Positions 1-13,600 of a stretch of 64,000 nucleotides of DNA are shown in pieces (position 1 is the first letter of the stretch; every line of letters begins with the position of its first letter). The stretch is from the NCBI GenBank assembly GCA_032622095.1, contig CP136067.1:74740705-74804704 (forward strand), given 5' to 3'. This DNA is from Siphonodentalium dalli. Lineage: Eukaryota > Mollusca > Scaphopoda > Gadilida > Siphonodentaliidae. The notes under the pieces were generated by a model that was not told the origin of the DNA, searched no databases, and saw only the letters and a list, made by a program, of their open reading frames with translations. The translations under genes were made by a program, and so were the position numbers.

Positions 1-579
1 CAACATTATGCACGCAATGCATGGCCAATTTTTAATATATGCGGACTCTATATATACAGGGAACTTTACCACATTCCGTGTCCGATATATTTACATGACA
101 TCTGCGAGCATAAAAGGCTTGTACGCACTACAGCTGTTATAACATTTATTTTGTAACTTTTGTTTGACTCTGTCGGAGATGAAGTTCGTTTCTCAAAATA
201 TCTTGCATTTCTTCATGTACGCCCGTTTGTGAAGTCAATCAGTGACAAGCACACTGGGCAAGTTCGAAAACAACGATGTTCGATGTATATGTAAGAACCG
301 GTACGGCCCGGTAGACCATACCATATCAATTTTAAAGGAACATTTTTACACAAAACATATAGAATAATGCACCGGTTTCTGATTGTTGCACGCGCTTCCA
401 CTCCGTAATCCGTAGCTTTTCCGTGATCGATCAGGTGATCACCACCGTTTAGATACATACAACAACTGGATGGTAATTTGATTATCATAAAACATCATAT
501 ACCTGAGACAAATTAATAACCTATTAACCTTCAGTGATATTAAGCCAAATAATCACGGCAAATAGTGTTAAATCACGTC

Positions 580-725
580 TTGCTTTGCGTTCGAAAATGC
601 AAAGTTGGTTACCGACACTTAAAACAAACGGAAAATATACATATATGGGTCCGACTAGTCGACTAGTAGTCAATTCCCTCTGGCGACTAGTCGATTCCTC
701 AAAACCACTAATCGTTTCAACACTA
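580..725 (-). mobile_element. Truncated hAT terminus (same family as 60069-61150)
   Basis: Read on the minus strand this begins TAGTGTTGAAACGATTAG and contains the CGACTAGTCG palindromes found at the left end of the element at 60069. Similarity fades near 580 and no opposite end is present, so it is a fragment. Confidence 0.7.
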
Positions 726-1556
726 GGGTAAATCAATTCAATGTTTATTTCGATGTCGACTCACAAAAGTCACAGACAAATCATGCAATCTGGATTGTGA
801 AATATATTATTAAGGAACAAGTAATAAATAAATATATATAGTCACTGAGTTGTTTTTTCAATGCTATAAAGTTCTCCGTCAGAACATTAAAACGTTCCCA
901 TATTTTTAACTGGTTGAATATGATCTCTACAGTGGCCAGAGTATAAATTCATGAAATTATCTAATACTTGGCGACTCATTCCCATATTCTATAAGAAATA
1001 TATTCAGCATCTACTGGAAATCATACAATTTACTACGATAATGATGTTGGATTGAAATTTAAATACAAATGCATCTCAACATAATTACTTATTATACATG
1101 TGTAAGTAATATTATGTTACTTTCTGAACCCCTCCCCCAATCGCACCATCGACACATCTCGGATAAATTCAGGATGACCATCATATCATTAAATTCTTGT
1201 CAACACAGACCATTTTTTCTCACAGGGACACATACGATCAAATTGAAACCCCTTTATCGCGTACCGGGAAGCTGGGGAAGCTTATTTACGAATACACCCA
1301 CAAATCCTCGGCTGTTGTAGGTGATTGCATCATCCAAAATGGCAGGTTGGAAAAAAATGTTCAGGATCCGAACATTGAGATTTTGTTGTAATTTTCATGA
1401 CTTGAATGCGTCTTTATGGGACATATATTGGTCGTAGAAAGGTAGTTTGGGTATTTATCTACCTATTTTGATACCGGGAAAATTTCAAAAGCAAATATTA
1501 TTTTGTGTATTTTGGAGCGCAAACCGCCATGTGGCTTCTTTAACTAGTGGTCTTAC
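726..1556. other. MADD intron sequence with one unexplained plus-strand reading frame
   Basis: Mostly AT-rich sequence with no terminal repeats seen. At 1232-1391 (+) a strong 3' splice-like TTTTTTCTCACAG is followed by 52 open codons (DTYDQIETPLSRTGKLGKL, SSAVVGDCIIQNGRL) and a stop. The composition looks protein-like but I do not recognise it; it could be a terminal exon or a transposon relic. Confidence 0.35.
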
Positions 1557-1674
1557 CAATGAGTTCTGACATAGCATTTGATGCATTCTGTGCCATATCA
1601 GACAATTCGCTGCCAATTGTTGACATGATGGAAGATGACGATGATTCTGTGGAGTCTTTTCTTTCTCTTGATAA
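1557..1674 (-). CDS. MADD: MADD exon 14 (residues 804-843), last one in window
   Basis: Acceptor TGACATTTCAG, donor ATTG|GTAAGA. It encodes [20 protein letters not shown] followed by [19 protein letters not shown]. It enters in phase 0 and leaves one base for an exon beyond the window. No further exon with matching phase could be recognised in 1-1556. Confidence 0.88.
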
Positions 1675-4600
1675 CTGAAATGTCAAATAGAACTATGCAA
1701 CGCTGTTAAAAACATACTGTGCGCTTATTTCAGTGAATCAACCTTTCATATGTGAGTACCAAGGTATCAAGAATGTAGCAATCAACTAATATTGCTGAAT
1801 ATTCCAATCACATCGATTGTACCATTTCTGAAAACACAATGTCCAAACTACGCAGTTGCAACAGTGTCATATTTTAAATATAAAAAAAAAAATTCATTGG
1901 ACCGAACATAATTTAAAAGCCATGATATGAGAAAATATGCACGCAGGATGCTCTTATTCGACACAGGTTTTCACAACAAATAAATCCCCACACCCCTCCC
2001 CAATATTAATGAAATAAATATGAACAAAATGTCCCCCGACGAAGGTGGCAGGTTTGAAGGATGTATGGGTTCCAGATCCCTATCTTACAAACTGTAGGAG
2101 GAATTGATTGCACCAATATGATACAAAGTGCATATTCACTAAATATGTTGCACTTCTTCAATGTGTTGAGAAAGGGTAATAACTCTAAAATAAAAAACAT
2201 AAAACATTTCTATGTTGAAAAATGGCAATAGCTCTGCCAAAATGACTGTGACTGAACTCCAAATTGCAGGTGTGCAGGTTCCCATGCTGATTGACATCTG
2301 TGCCAAGTTTAAACAAAATTGACTGCAAAATGATGGACTACAGGCTCGGACAAGAGATGCATCCCAGAATGTACGATTCTATGTCGAAAAAAAGCAATAA
2401 CTCCACCAAAATGAGTCCGATCAAATTCAAAATTGCATGAGGGTCAATACTCTAGTCCTCCGGCGGAATGTCGGGGACAACAATAAATAGCAGATAAAAA
2501 TAGATATGTCATGGCTACATTAATGTAAACGATGGACCACAATGCAGAATGACCGAATAATTTACTATCTACATTCCACAGTAGCAGCTTAAAATAGATA
2601 TGATGACAGAGCCATGCTTAATCATCTTGGTTATTGCAGGACACCGATAACTAAGCAAAACCTCATAAATCATCAGCTTCTTTCTGGCATTCCATATATA
2701 TCAACATATCCAATAAAACCATTGTAGCAGATTCCATGATCTGTCATACCAGGCTGTTTGTTTGACATCGAGAGGTTGTAATGGGGCTGATGGGGCAATA
2801 GAAGATTCTAATCTGTGAAAGAATTGTTTGATCAAATCTTCTTTGATTTTGATGCTATGAAGCTTCGGTGAATAGAAATTTGAATTGCAGGCCTCCTGCT
2901 ACTAAAGCTATAAATGGGCTAGACCACGCCTGTTTAACTACTCTGTTCAATTGAAGGATAGCTAGATATGTTTTTTTTGTTTACATATGAATTCTCTGTC
3001 ACTAGGCATTTATTGTACACACTTTTTGTTAGCATGACTTGTCAAACTTACCCTGAAATTAGAGCTCCCAATTTTCAGGTTGCCAATATTCTTGAGTGGC
3101 GATGGGATAGCAGCTTTTGTACTAAATGCTGGACTTGACACTCGATTTGGTGAAGAAGATGATGTAGACGAAAGACGAGGACTTCGAGGAGACATAGGTG
3201 GTTCACAATCATCAACGGCAGGCTGACTTTTCGGCAATGACGAACGTAGAGGTTGTTTCCTCTGACTACTAAAAGAACCAATGCCAGAATCCCTGGTAAA
3301 GAATTGCAATGTATATCAAATTATAAAGTAGTCAAATAAGTCATTGAATGCCAATCACTCATGGATGAGATACCTACCTGTGGTAACAGGACACTCTAGA
3401 TTGCAAAATATGAATTAGATTGGACACTCTTCTCGGGAAGTCCTCCTAATGTTGAACCGCCAAACTGAATTTTATTACGATAATGAAATCATTACTGATA
3501 ACCTAAGGTGGGAATATATGTGCCGGTGGAAAGAAATTAACATATATACCACATCCAAATTCGGAAGTTCTCCTGATGCAGAACATCCATACCAAATTTC
3601 ATTGAGATCCAATAACTCATGCCTCAGCTAATTTAAATACTCAGCCTTCAGTTGAAGATATCTTCTAATTTCAGAGGTGTCTTCAAATCTTTCAGTTTAT
3701 GTTAAGCTAAGATCTCTTTAAATAATTCATAACAAGAGATATGTATCGGAGATGCTGTGGTCGAGTTCTGGCATAATAAAATGTGTGTTTGAGTAAAACC
3801 CACAAACCAAATTTGGTTAAAATCAGATTTAGAGTTATCGCGCTAAGGTTTGTAACTCAGGTAAAAATAATTGGATAACAGGTTTTCAAACTGGATATCT
3901 ATATACCAAATGTGAAATATATATATACCAAATATGAAATTGGTTGATATCTATATACCAAATATGAAATTGGTTGACGTTTGTTTAAGTTATCGCGCTG
4001 ATGGACATCAAATTTATATAAGTTGTTACAAGTGGCATAACTCTGGTTAGAAAGTCGGGGCGGACCTGATTTTCAGTGTACAGCTGTCGCACATGACAAT
4101 TAACTCACATACCAAAACTTGTCAGAATCCATAAATAAACGGCTATGTTATATAGGCTTGTTGTCGCCTGCCTGCCAACCATCCCTCATCAAATCATAAG
4201 TTGAGTTTTGTTAAAAAAAACTTGACTAAAAATTTATTGAAAAAAATATTGTCATTTTCAACTGATTTACCTGAATTCCCAAAATGTATTTTCGAAACAC
4301 GAAGAGGTCCCACATTGAAACACAGACGTAGCACTTATATGACTTCGGATTCAAGGTTTCCATATTTTCCCCCAACAATTAAAATCCTGAATGAAAAGAT
4401 AGGGATTTTTAACTAAATACTCATTGAAAAGTATTTGTCAATAGAAAAGTTCAGATAATAAGTTCAACAAGCGACCACTTATTATCTGAACTTTTCCCTC
4501 CAAAAAATAGGACTCCTTCTGTACTTGTATTAATTGTTGTCTACTTATTTTTCCTGACAACCCCTCCAGATAAATAATTGACCATTCGATGTATACTTTT

Positions 4601-7600
4601 TATAACTGAGTGGAAGAATCCATTTTGTATAGAAAATATTAAAGTGGTTTTTCCTGGCTCACGTTGTTGTCAGTCAAGGGAGTTTCAGAATTAGAACAAT
4701 TTGTCACTTCATTATAAGTAACTTTTCATAAAAGATTCATGATAAAATTATGAGACCACGAGATCATTAAAGCTGATTAAGTGGTTGTATGGTGTGCATC
4801 GATTCAACAAGGGCATGTGGAGCCAAAGTATTGTTTCTAAATCACAATCATTAATGTATTCTGAAACAAGAGCATCGCTAGGGCGTGGCAAAATACGCCC
4901 TTTAGCTATTTCGAATTGAACTACCGCAAAATAAAATAATACTTTGGGCTTACATTTGAAGAATATCTGATATACCCCTAATTTCAATGCCAAAATGCGG
5001 TCAAATTCTAAGTCGAAAAAATGGCTGTAACTCATGTAAAAATAATTAGACAGAACCTATATTCGAACTTGGCCTGTAGTTTTAGCCGGGAAATACACAT
5101 ACCAACTTTAGTTCAGATCAAATAATCCAAACTGGAGTTATCGGTCGGAAACCAAAAATGTTAACAAATGGTCAAATTCTAAGTAAAAAAAGGGCCGTAA
5201 CTCATGTAAAAATAATTGGACGGAACCCATATTCGAACTTGGCCTGTAGTTTTAGATCTTTGGTTCAGATCAAATAATCCAAACTGGAGTTGTCGGTCGG
5301 AAACAAAAAATATTAACAGACGGTCAAATTCTAAGTCGAATAAAAGGTCGGTAGACCTCATGTCCGCCTCTAAGCGTCGGCTTGATACGACCGTTGTTTG
5401 CGCATAAAAACCGGTCTTTAGTGCAAGCAAACCTACATAGCAAATTTAATTCAGTACACATTTACTAAAGTTATCATCCGGAAACCTCAAATTGGCAAAA
5501 ATTCTAAGTAAAAAAGGGACATAACTCTGGTGAAAATTGGCGGGCGGAACCCGAATTCCAACTTGACCTGTGTTTTGCTGGGAGAAAGACACATACCAAA
5601 TTTGGTTTAAATCTGATTAACTCTACTAAAGTTATCATCCGGACACCAACTTTTGGGGTTTTATATGTCGGGTCGGCGAACAATAAAGGGCCATAACTCT
5701 CGCAAAAATTATCGGATTAAACCGAAATACGAACTTGAGCTGTATTTTGATATAAGTAATCCACAAAAAAACGGGTTTTGCATATAAACAATCCAAAATC
5801 AAGTTATCATCCGGAAACCAAAAAACAGAAGAAAAACTGAATTTTCTATGTCGAATAAGGGGCATAACTCTGCCAAAAATGGTTGGGCAGAACCCAAGTT
5901 CGAACTTGACCTGTGTTTTGCTGGGAGAAAGTAATATACCAAATTTGGTTTGAATCCAATTAACTCTACGAAAGTTATCATCCGGAAACCAACTTTCAGG
6001 GGTTTTCTAAGTAAAAAAAGGGGCATAACTCTGGTGAAAATTGGCGGACGGAACCAGAATTCGAACTTGACCTGTCTTTTCTGCTAGTAAACCCACATAC
6101 CAAATTTAATTTAATTTGTTTCACTCTAACTAAAGTTATCATCTGGAAACCTCGGACGCACGAACGCATGCACGCACGGACGTGCTGATTATAATAGTAC
6201 TCCGAACCCGTTGGGTCGGCGGACAAAAAGGGCCGTAACTCATGTAAAAATAATTGGACGGAAACCATATTCGAACTTGGCCTGTATCAACAATACATTA
6301 TTAAACAGTTAGCCACCAATCTGGAGTGTGAGCGTGAACTAAGCTAAATGGTGTGTTATGTGTTTTATGCACTGTAAGTGGGGTCGAGACTTAAAAAAAT
6401 TAACAAGCATACTCTGCTTACCTATTGCTGTCTCGGTTCATATAATATATGCTCTCAGCATCAAAACTGAACAGATCTCCTTCCAGCTAAAGAAAACAAA
6501 TTGTATGTATTAATCCATTGACTATGAAAGATGTCATTAATTGATGATGCTCTATTAGTAATCATAATAGCATTTAAGTCTGACCATTGAAACTGGACTT
6601 ACAAGTACAATGCAAAAGAAAACTTTGTGCTGAGTGAAAATATTTAACCGTTTCATGACTGGAGCTTCCTGAAATTTTGCAAAAACACTGTGCCAATGCA
6701 TTCTTTTATATATGCGAGTCGCCCATAGGGTGCCTCGCATATACAAGAAAATGCATTGACCCAATAATATTAACCTTGATCAAGTAAGTGAGTATATTCT
6801 CTCATATATGCCAGGCTCCCTATAAGAGAATACACTGGCACCACATGTTCAATGCTGCACAAGTCTAGCTCCCATCATGAAAGGGTTATGGCCATTAAAA
6901 ACAAAACATATGCGAGGGAGGGAGGCTTTTTTTTTCTCCTCGGAATTTTGTATGAAAAATCAAAATATCACTAAATTCTTATTTCTTCATGCTGTGATGA
7001 AGTTATCAAATAATGATTAAAATATCCCCAGTTTCAATGTCTCAAGGCAGTTGTATGCTCAACTTCAACCATTTGAAAATATTGTGATGTATATAATAAA
7101 TGATATGAAAATACCAAGTCATTCTCCATTTTTTTGATGACATCTGTATGTACTAATAGTGTGTTGAATGCCTGCAATGTCTAAGATTACCAACTGCGTT
7201 GAGACATGTTCAATACTATGGTCAAGATTGAACATATAATAGTATTGATAATACTAGAATTGCATCAAGATTGAACATATACAGTAATGCCCTAAGTAAT
7301 CAACCCCTTAACCACAGCAGAATTATGGGTAACTGTTCAGGATTTAGTCGGAAATATGGCTTGTTGCCAGTCCTCGGAAAGCTCTCGGGGAGAGCTTTCC
7401 GATGAATGGCAACAAGCCATATTTCCGACTAAATCCTGAAAAGTTACCCATAATTCTGCTGTGGTTATAGAGTCGATTAATTAGGGCATTACTGTAATAG
7501 TACTGATAGTAATACTAGTATTACGTTTATATTGAACTAGGTCAATACTTGGCATTCATGTACATGTAACAAGTTTCATACTGGTACCCATCCCAGACGT

Positions 7601-10600
7601 TTGTTACAAACGGGACAACATATACGTTTATTTTGAACTCAGTCAATACTTGGCATTCATGTACAAGTTTCATATGGAGGACTTTACTTACAAATGATTC
7701 CCGGGCACTCCTATTGCCTGACAGAGGACTTTACTTACAAATGATTCCCTGGCACTCCTATTGCCAGACGGAGGACTTGGGCACTCATCAGAAGAGTCTG
7801 CGTCACTGTCGCCCATAGAGTTAGCTGAATCACTGCTCACTATCATCATGTCAGGTAACTGCAGTCGACTAGGTGGTGAAAATACTTTAGCTTCATCCAC
7901 ACCCCGAACCTGGTTTTCTGGTGCAAAGGCTTAAAAAAAAAAGAAATAACTGAACTAATAATAGCTCTAATATGTGATATCGGAGTGACATTATTTTGTG
8001 ATACGGTATCATTAAAATTCTTTTGTCGATTCAAGTCAATATAGACTGGAAAGGCAATTCACAGACTTCCCATCCTAAGAGTTCAGGCATTACATATGTC
8101 CGTTTTGAAACAAATGGTGGGGAGGTTGCAAGCTTGCACTATTTAAAAGATTGGATACTGAAGAATACAACTAAAGCACTATATGTTCAATGTTATCTGT
8201 TTGATACTATCCAGGATATTTGAACAATTGCTGTTTCATTGTTATTTAATCACTTGGAAAATGGAAAATAACATGGAAAAAAAGAATTGATTGATTCTCG
8301 GTCACCGGCGCATTGAATAAAATAGCCCGCATTGACCGTTTTTATTCCCACCATGGAATCAGAATTTTAGAATTACCAAAATCGACTGTGGGGTCGCTCA
8401 CCTGACTGCAAAGACTGGAGACCACAACAGTCAGAACTTTTCATAATCACTTTAAAAGAAGTAGTTCTAAACAGCTTTCTTTCTCCTAATACTTTTCAAT
8501 GTTGTTCCTAAATAGCCCGGACAAAGTCGGGCACATCAGCTACTAAATACTAATTTGAAACTATGTCTGTATATCTCATTATTGAATAAAAGAAAACTAT
8601 TCTATTTTTCTATTAATCCAAAACATTATTGCCATGCTTCGGATCAGTACGGTAAGGATGTGATCACACAATGGCCAATGTGAAACTGAAAGTTCTTGTA
8701 ACTTACATTTTCTATTACCAGAAAACCCCATGTTTTTACAAATAAACACAAAATAAATGATAAAATATATTAATCAAATAACCTTATTAGCAAATATTTA
8801 TTCAAAATTAACTTATAATCAGGACTGGAATAACTAAGGTATGTTCTTACATGGTGAACCTCCCTCTATCTCACTGTTGACCATGTCTGTAACGAAATCA
8901 CTTAGTGACGAGTATGATGAACTTGTGCTCTCAGCCCCATCACTGTCGCTACCACTCTCATCTGGAATAACAAACTCGAAAGGGTTAATAATTTCCATCA
9001 TCTATGTACATGTTGCACATCTTCAATCTGTGGGTAACAATACTCTGAAATTTCAAATAACTACGATCAAAACTGTAGGAGGAGTTGATTACACCATGAA
9101 GGTACCCTCATACAGAAAATTATAAAAAAAAAAATTCAAATTCGAAAGGCCCATAACTCTGGGAAAAATCATTGGATCTAACTCAAATTCGAACTTGACC
9201 TGTATTTTGATATGATCGACCCACAAAAAAACGGATTTCCAATTAAACAATCCAAACTTGAGTTATCATCCGGAAACCAAAGAAAAAACAAATAAAATTT
9301 GAATTTTCTAAGTCAAAAAGCCCATAACTCTGAGAAAAATCATCGGATCAAACTCAAATTCGAACTTGACCTGTATTTTGAAATCAATGACTCACAAAAA
9401 TACGGAATTTTCAATTGAACTGTCCAAACTTGAGTTATCATCCAGAAACCAAAGAAAAAAGTCGAAAAAAGTCCATAACTCAAGGACAAATAAACGGATC
9501 AAACTCAAATTCGAACTGAACCTGTATCTTGATATGACTGATCCACATTCGCAATTAAAGGATACAAACTTGAGATATCATCCGGAAACCGAAAAAGTGA
9601 GAAATTGCAGAATTGCAGAGCACATGTGTTCTTGGTTGAGACACCTACATACCAAGTTTCAATCAAATCGGATGATCATTACTGGAGTTATAACTCCGGA
9701 CAGACGCACTGATGCACGGACGGACGACGGACGGACGACGGACGGACGGAGCTGATTACAATAGTCCCCCGAATATAAATTTTACGGGGGACAAATAATG
9801 AACAAAAGTTCTAGCCAATTTGATCTTTGTTTTCTGCAACAAACAAGTAGTATTATAATAAGAAGCAAGAAGCCTAATTGTGTTTCAAATGATTGCCACA
9901 CATTTGAGTCTGGGCTTTGAACTACCTGCCAATCATTCATTGTGAAATGAAAAGAGACAATGTGCATTTGATAGTGTAGCAGTTCCAGAGTGCACATGAT
10001 AAATTCTCAGTCCAATTGTCACCGTTTGTGTTTGTAAGTATGCTGTAAATCATGTGGTCGCGATGATGTAAACAATGCACAAATCTTTGTAAATACACAC
10101 AGAGTATCACTAAATTGACCATTACAAGGGCAGTCAAATTACTGCTACTCTGGTAGGTAAAATAGACGACCACCATGATTACCGGTAGATGACCTGCCTA
10201 TTTTACTGGCAAATGTAGCAATTTTATCGGTATAAAACAATGGAGACAGTCATGGTCAAACTGCTGATTTTACCATTGGGAGGGTAAACCCCTGATGCAG
10301 AAATAAGCAATAGTTATGTTTTATAAAAATTTATTTAATTTTGTGGATGTAGGCTTATTGTGCCATCAGGGCGAATATTTAAACTATCATATATCGGATG
10401 GATTCTCATCTCACTGAATGAAAAGTTATGTAGTTACGTGCGTCTAGAAATTAAGTATATATAATAACTCCACGATATCTGGACAGAAAATAATGGTGTA
10501 CGTAGTGTAACACAGGTTGCTCATTTCTGGACGTCATTACTGTTACATCAATTCGTGATGTCACAATTCATGGGAGATAAGTCAGGACATTTTGTCTTTG

Positions 10601-13600
10601 AGCCAGCTTTGGTGCGACGACCATGCTGATTATATTAGTCCTCCAAAATAATTCGCAGGACACACTGGAGGACAATTAAATTATTGCTGAATAAGGCCAT
10701 TTCCAAGTAATAGATCAAATATTTCAGGAACTTGAACAATATTATACATGTTCCATAAAATTTTCATATTAACCCTTTCTTTACTAAATAACTTCAGTTA
10801 TTAAATTAAAACCTCTCCAAACTGGACTATTTATAAACAGACTAACTCTCATAACGAACAAACTGTGCAGTCCCGAATTCACCCAAAAGGACTGTGACTA
10901 AAAATTACATCTGTAATCCGAATCCTCTCCATTCCGAACACCGAACAGGAATTTGAGTCAGTAAACGACCGAACACATGCAGTTTGACCTCCAGAAGCTG
11001 AATGCACATGCACGTCCGATAAATGTTGTACCATTGTCCAACGTACTGACCAAATCAGTTGTGTTTTGTTCGAATAATACTATAGTTGGATGGAGTTTTC
11101 AAAATCTTTATCAACATAAACACTACTGTAGTTCTCTACAAATATCCAATGGTACATTTGTCACCAAAACATTTTCATCTGTAATGATTGAACACAGAAT
11201 TCGCACAGCATAGAAAGAACTAATAGAATAAAATAATCAGCAAATTGACAACAGCAACATAATTGAAAACTACGACAAAGTCAATCTTTAATTACATTCT
11301 GTTTTGTTTTATATATACAATTGCATCGTTATTTTATATAAATGTTTTTATTATTGTGCTGTTCATTAAAGTTGCATTAATTAATTTATGTCTTGATCGT
11401 TGATTGTGATGGTGGCTTTATGTTTTGTGATGCCACATTTTTCTATAAACCGAACACCAATCTAAACCAAACAGAAAGGTGAGTCCGGTGTTCGGGTTTG
11501 AGAGGAATTACTATATTAATCATCTAGAGGGAAGCTCAGATAATGTAAGCAGATGACAGACAGATAATACAAGGGCACATCAATTTCTACTAACTGGTGG
11601 GAAATGTAATTCAAAGGTTCAGATAATAAGGTCAATGGTCATTTGTTGAATTTATTATCTAAACATTCCCTAAGGGAATCACTTGTCAATGAGTATTTAG
11701 TAAAGAAAGAGCTAAATGAATCTATGCCATCAAGTGTACACTGAACTTATGGAGAACTTGAGCTGCGAGGGCCACCAAAGTACTCGTTTAATAAATAGGA
11801 AGAGAAATGACCATACCTGTTGGGTACTCATCGCTGGGTGGATGGCTTTCCATGGCAGCGGTCAGAGCTGTGCCTAATGATGATCCGTGGTCATAAACAT
11901 GGAAGTCAATTGGCTGTAGTTGATTAGAGTACCATTTAGGCTTGTCACCAATCAAATGAGGTGCAAAAACATTAGTCTGCACTCGTGAAAAGACCACATT
12001 CCTGGGATTCAGTGACCATTCAGCGAAAAATTCGACAGCCTGTGAATTGGTAGAAATTAAATACAAGGTCAAAGACCAAAAACGTGGTCTATTATGATTT
12101 CAAGTTGATGAAGGGCAATAATTGTGTCCAGGCCCCAAGCTAGGAGGCGACTGGGGCGAAGTTATTGCCTCTCGCCAGCGACTTCGCTCTCGGATGTCCG
12201 CAAGGCGAAAACAAGTCGCCTTCCAAATTTGACCAAACTAGCTTGGGATTACGGTAATTTTACCAGTGGAAATTTGACTTCGTTTTGCAAATAATATATA
12301 GTCTTTAAACTGTTCTAACGAGGCAGTTTTAATTATACAGTGTACATATTCTAATCAAATTGAATGCTTTTGGAAACGGCAAAATGCGCTTTGCAACGAA
12401 GTTAAAATGAGCTACTAGTGTGTCTTAAGAAGAAGTTAGTCGTTACTTTGTTCCACTGGTACATTTTGTAACCACAAATTTTATAGCCATTCATGGTCAC
12501 CACCATGCACGCAGTAGCCTATGTAAACAAAGCCTGATGTTTTTTTAATGTCTATGCATTTAAACTCTAAAAATATCCATGAATTTTTAATTTAACGAAA
12601 GTAGTTTGCATCTGACTCCGTTTCCCAATCCAACTTTTTTATGTTTGGGAGTTTCAGATTTATTATGTAAACAATACCACATGCTTGCTTACTATTATAA
12701 ACAGGGTTGTGAAATCATGAGCCTCACACCAAAATCGTGAGAGTTAACATGTCTGTCAACCGTGTAAATTAATTGAAAGCACTTGGTTACATTGCAGATA
12801 TTTAAATACCCTGTTCATGTATATTATAAGCTCCACTGGTGTTTGTTAAGAACATATTAATCACTATTGTAACACAGCTATCCAACTTGCCAAGTTTATT
12901 GCTTTAATCAGTTGTTAATCGGATTATCATCACTGATCATACCATCAACGTTGGTATTCATTAATATTACAAGCTTTTACAACTCCTTGATTAGTCATTA
13001 TTGTTTATTTTAACGGACACCTACAATGCAGCAGTGACCAAAATACATTTCCAAAAATTTCAAATTTATAAAAAAAAATTATTTCTTCAGATATTAAAAG
13101 TCATCAAGTCAACATTTTTTATTTTTAAATAAAAGTTATAAATTTAAGAAATACAAGCTCATGTTATCTATGTATACAGGTACTCAACTTGTGCTATATT
13201 TTATTTTTGGTAACCATGCATGTTTTATCTTGTTATTTAATCTTTTTATTGATGTTATAAATAAATTGATATTTGCAAATTAATAAGTGTTTCTTATATT
13301 TTTCTTAAGTCTCTCCACTTCTCCCTATTCTGGGCTGATGTCTCCCTAAAATCTCCAGAGGGAGAAGTCACTTCTCCCTGTTTTCAACCTCTAGCTTGGG
13401 CCCTGATTGTGCCATCAATTCTATACTATTAATCTGTATATATGTTGAAATCATAAAGGAGTAACAATTTCCTACATTAGAAAGTCTTTTGGAGTTAAAG
13501 CCCTGCAAGGTCTTCACAACACATTCTGGTTGAAATGAATAGTATTGAAATTCCTATTAAATCATGAACATAAACATTGTAAAATGTCCAAGCATTAACA

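Noticed and set aside
5996-6268. Minus-strand open frames over 4.9-6.3 kb
   Set aside because: They repeat with the monomer period and reflect repeat sequence, not coding potential.
9366-9755. 129-codon plus-strand open frame
   Set aside because: It is the translation of family C monomers and the GGAC microsatellite.
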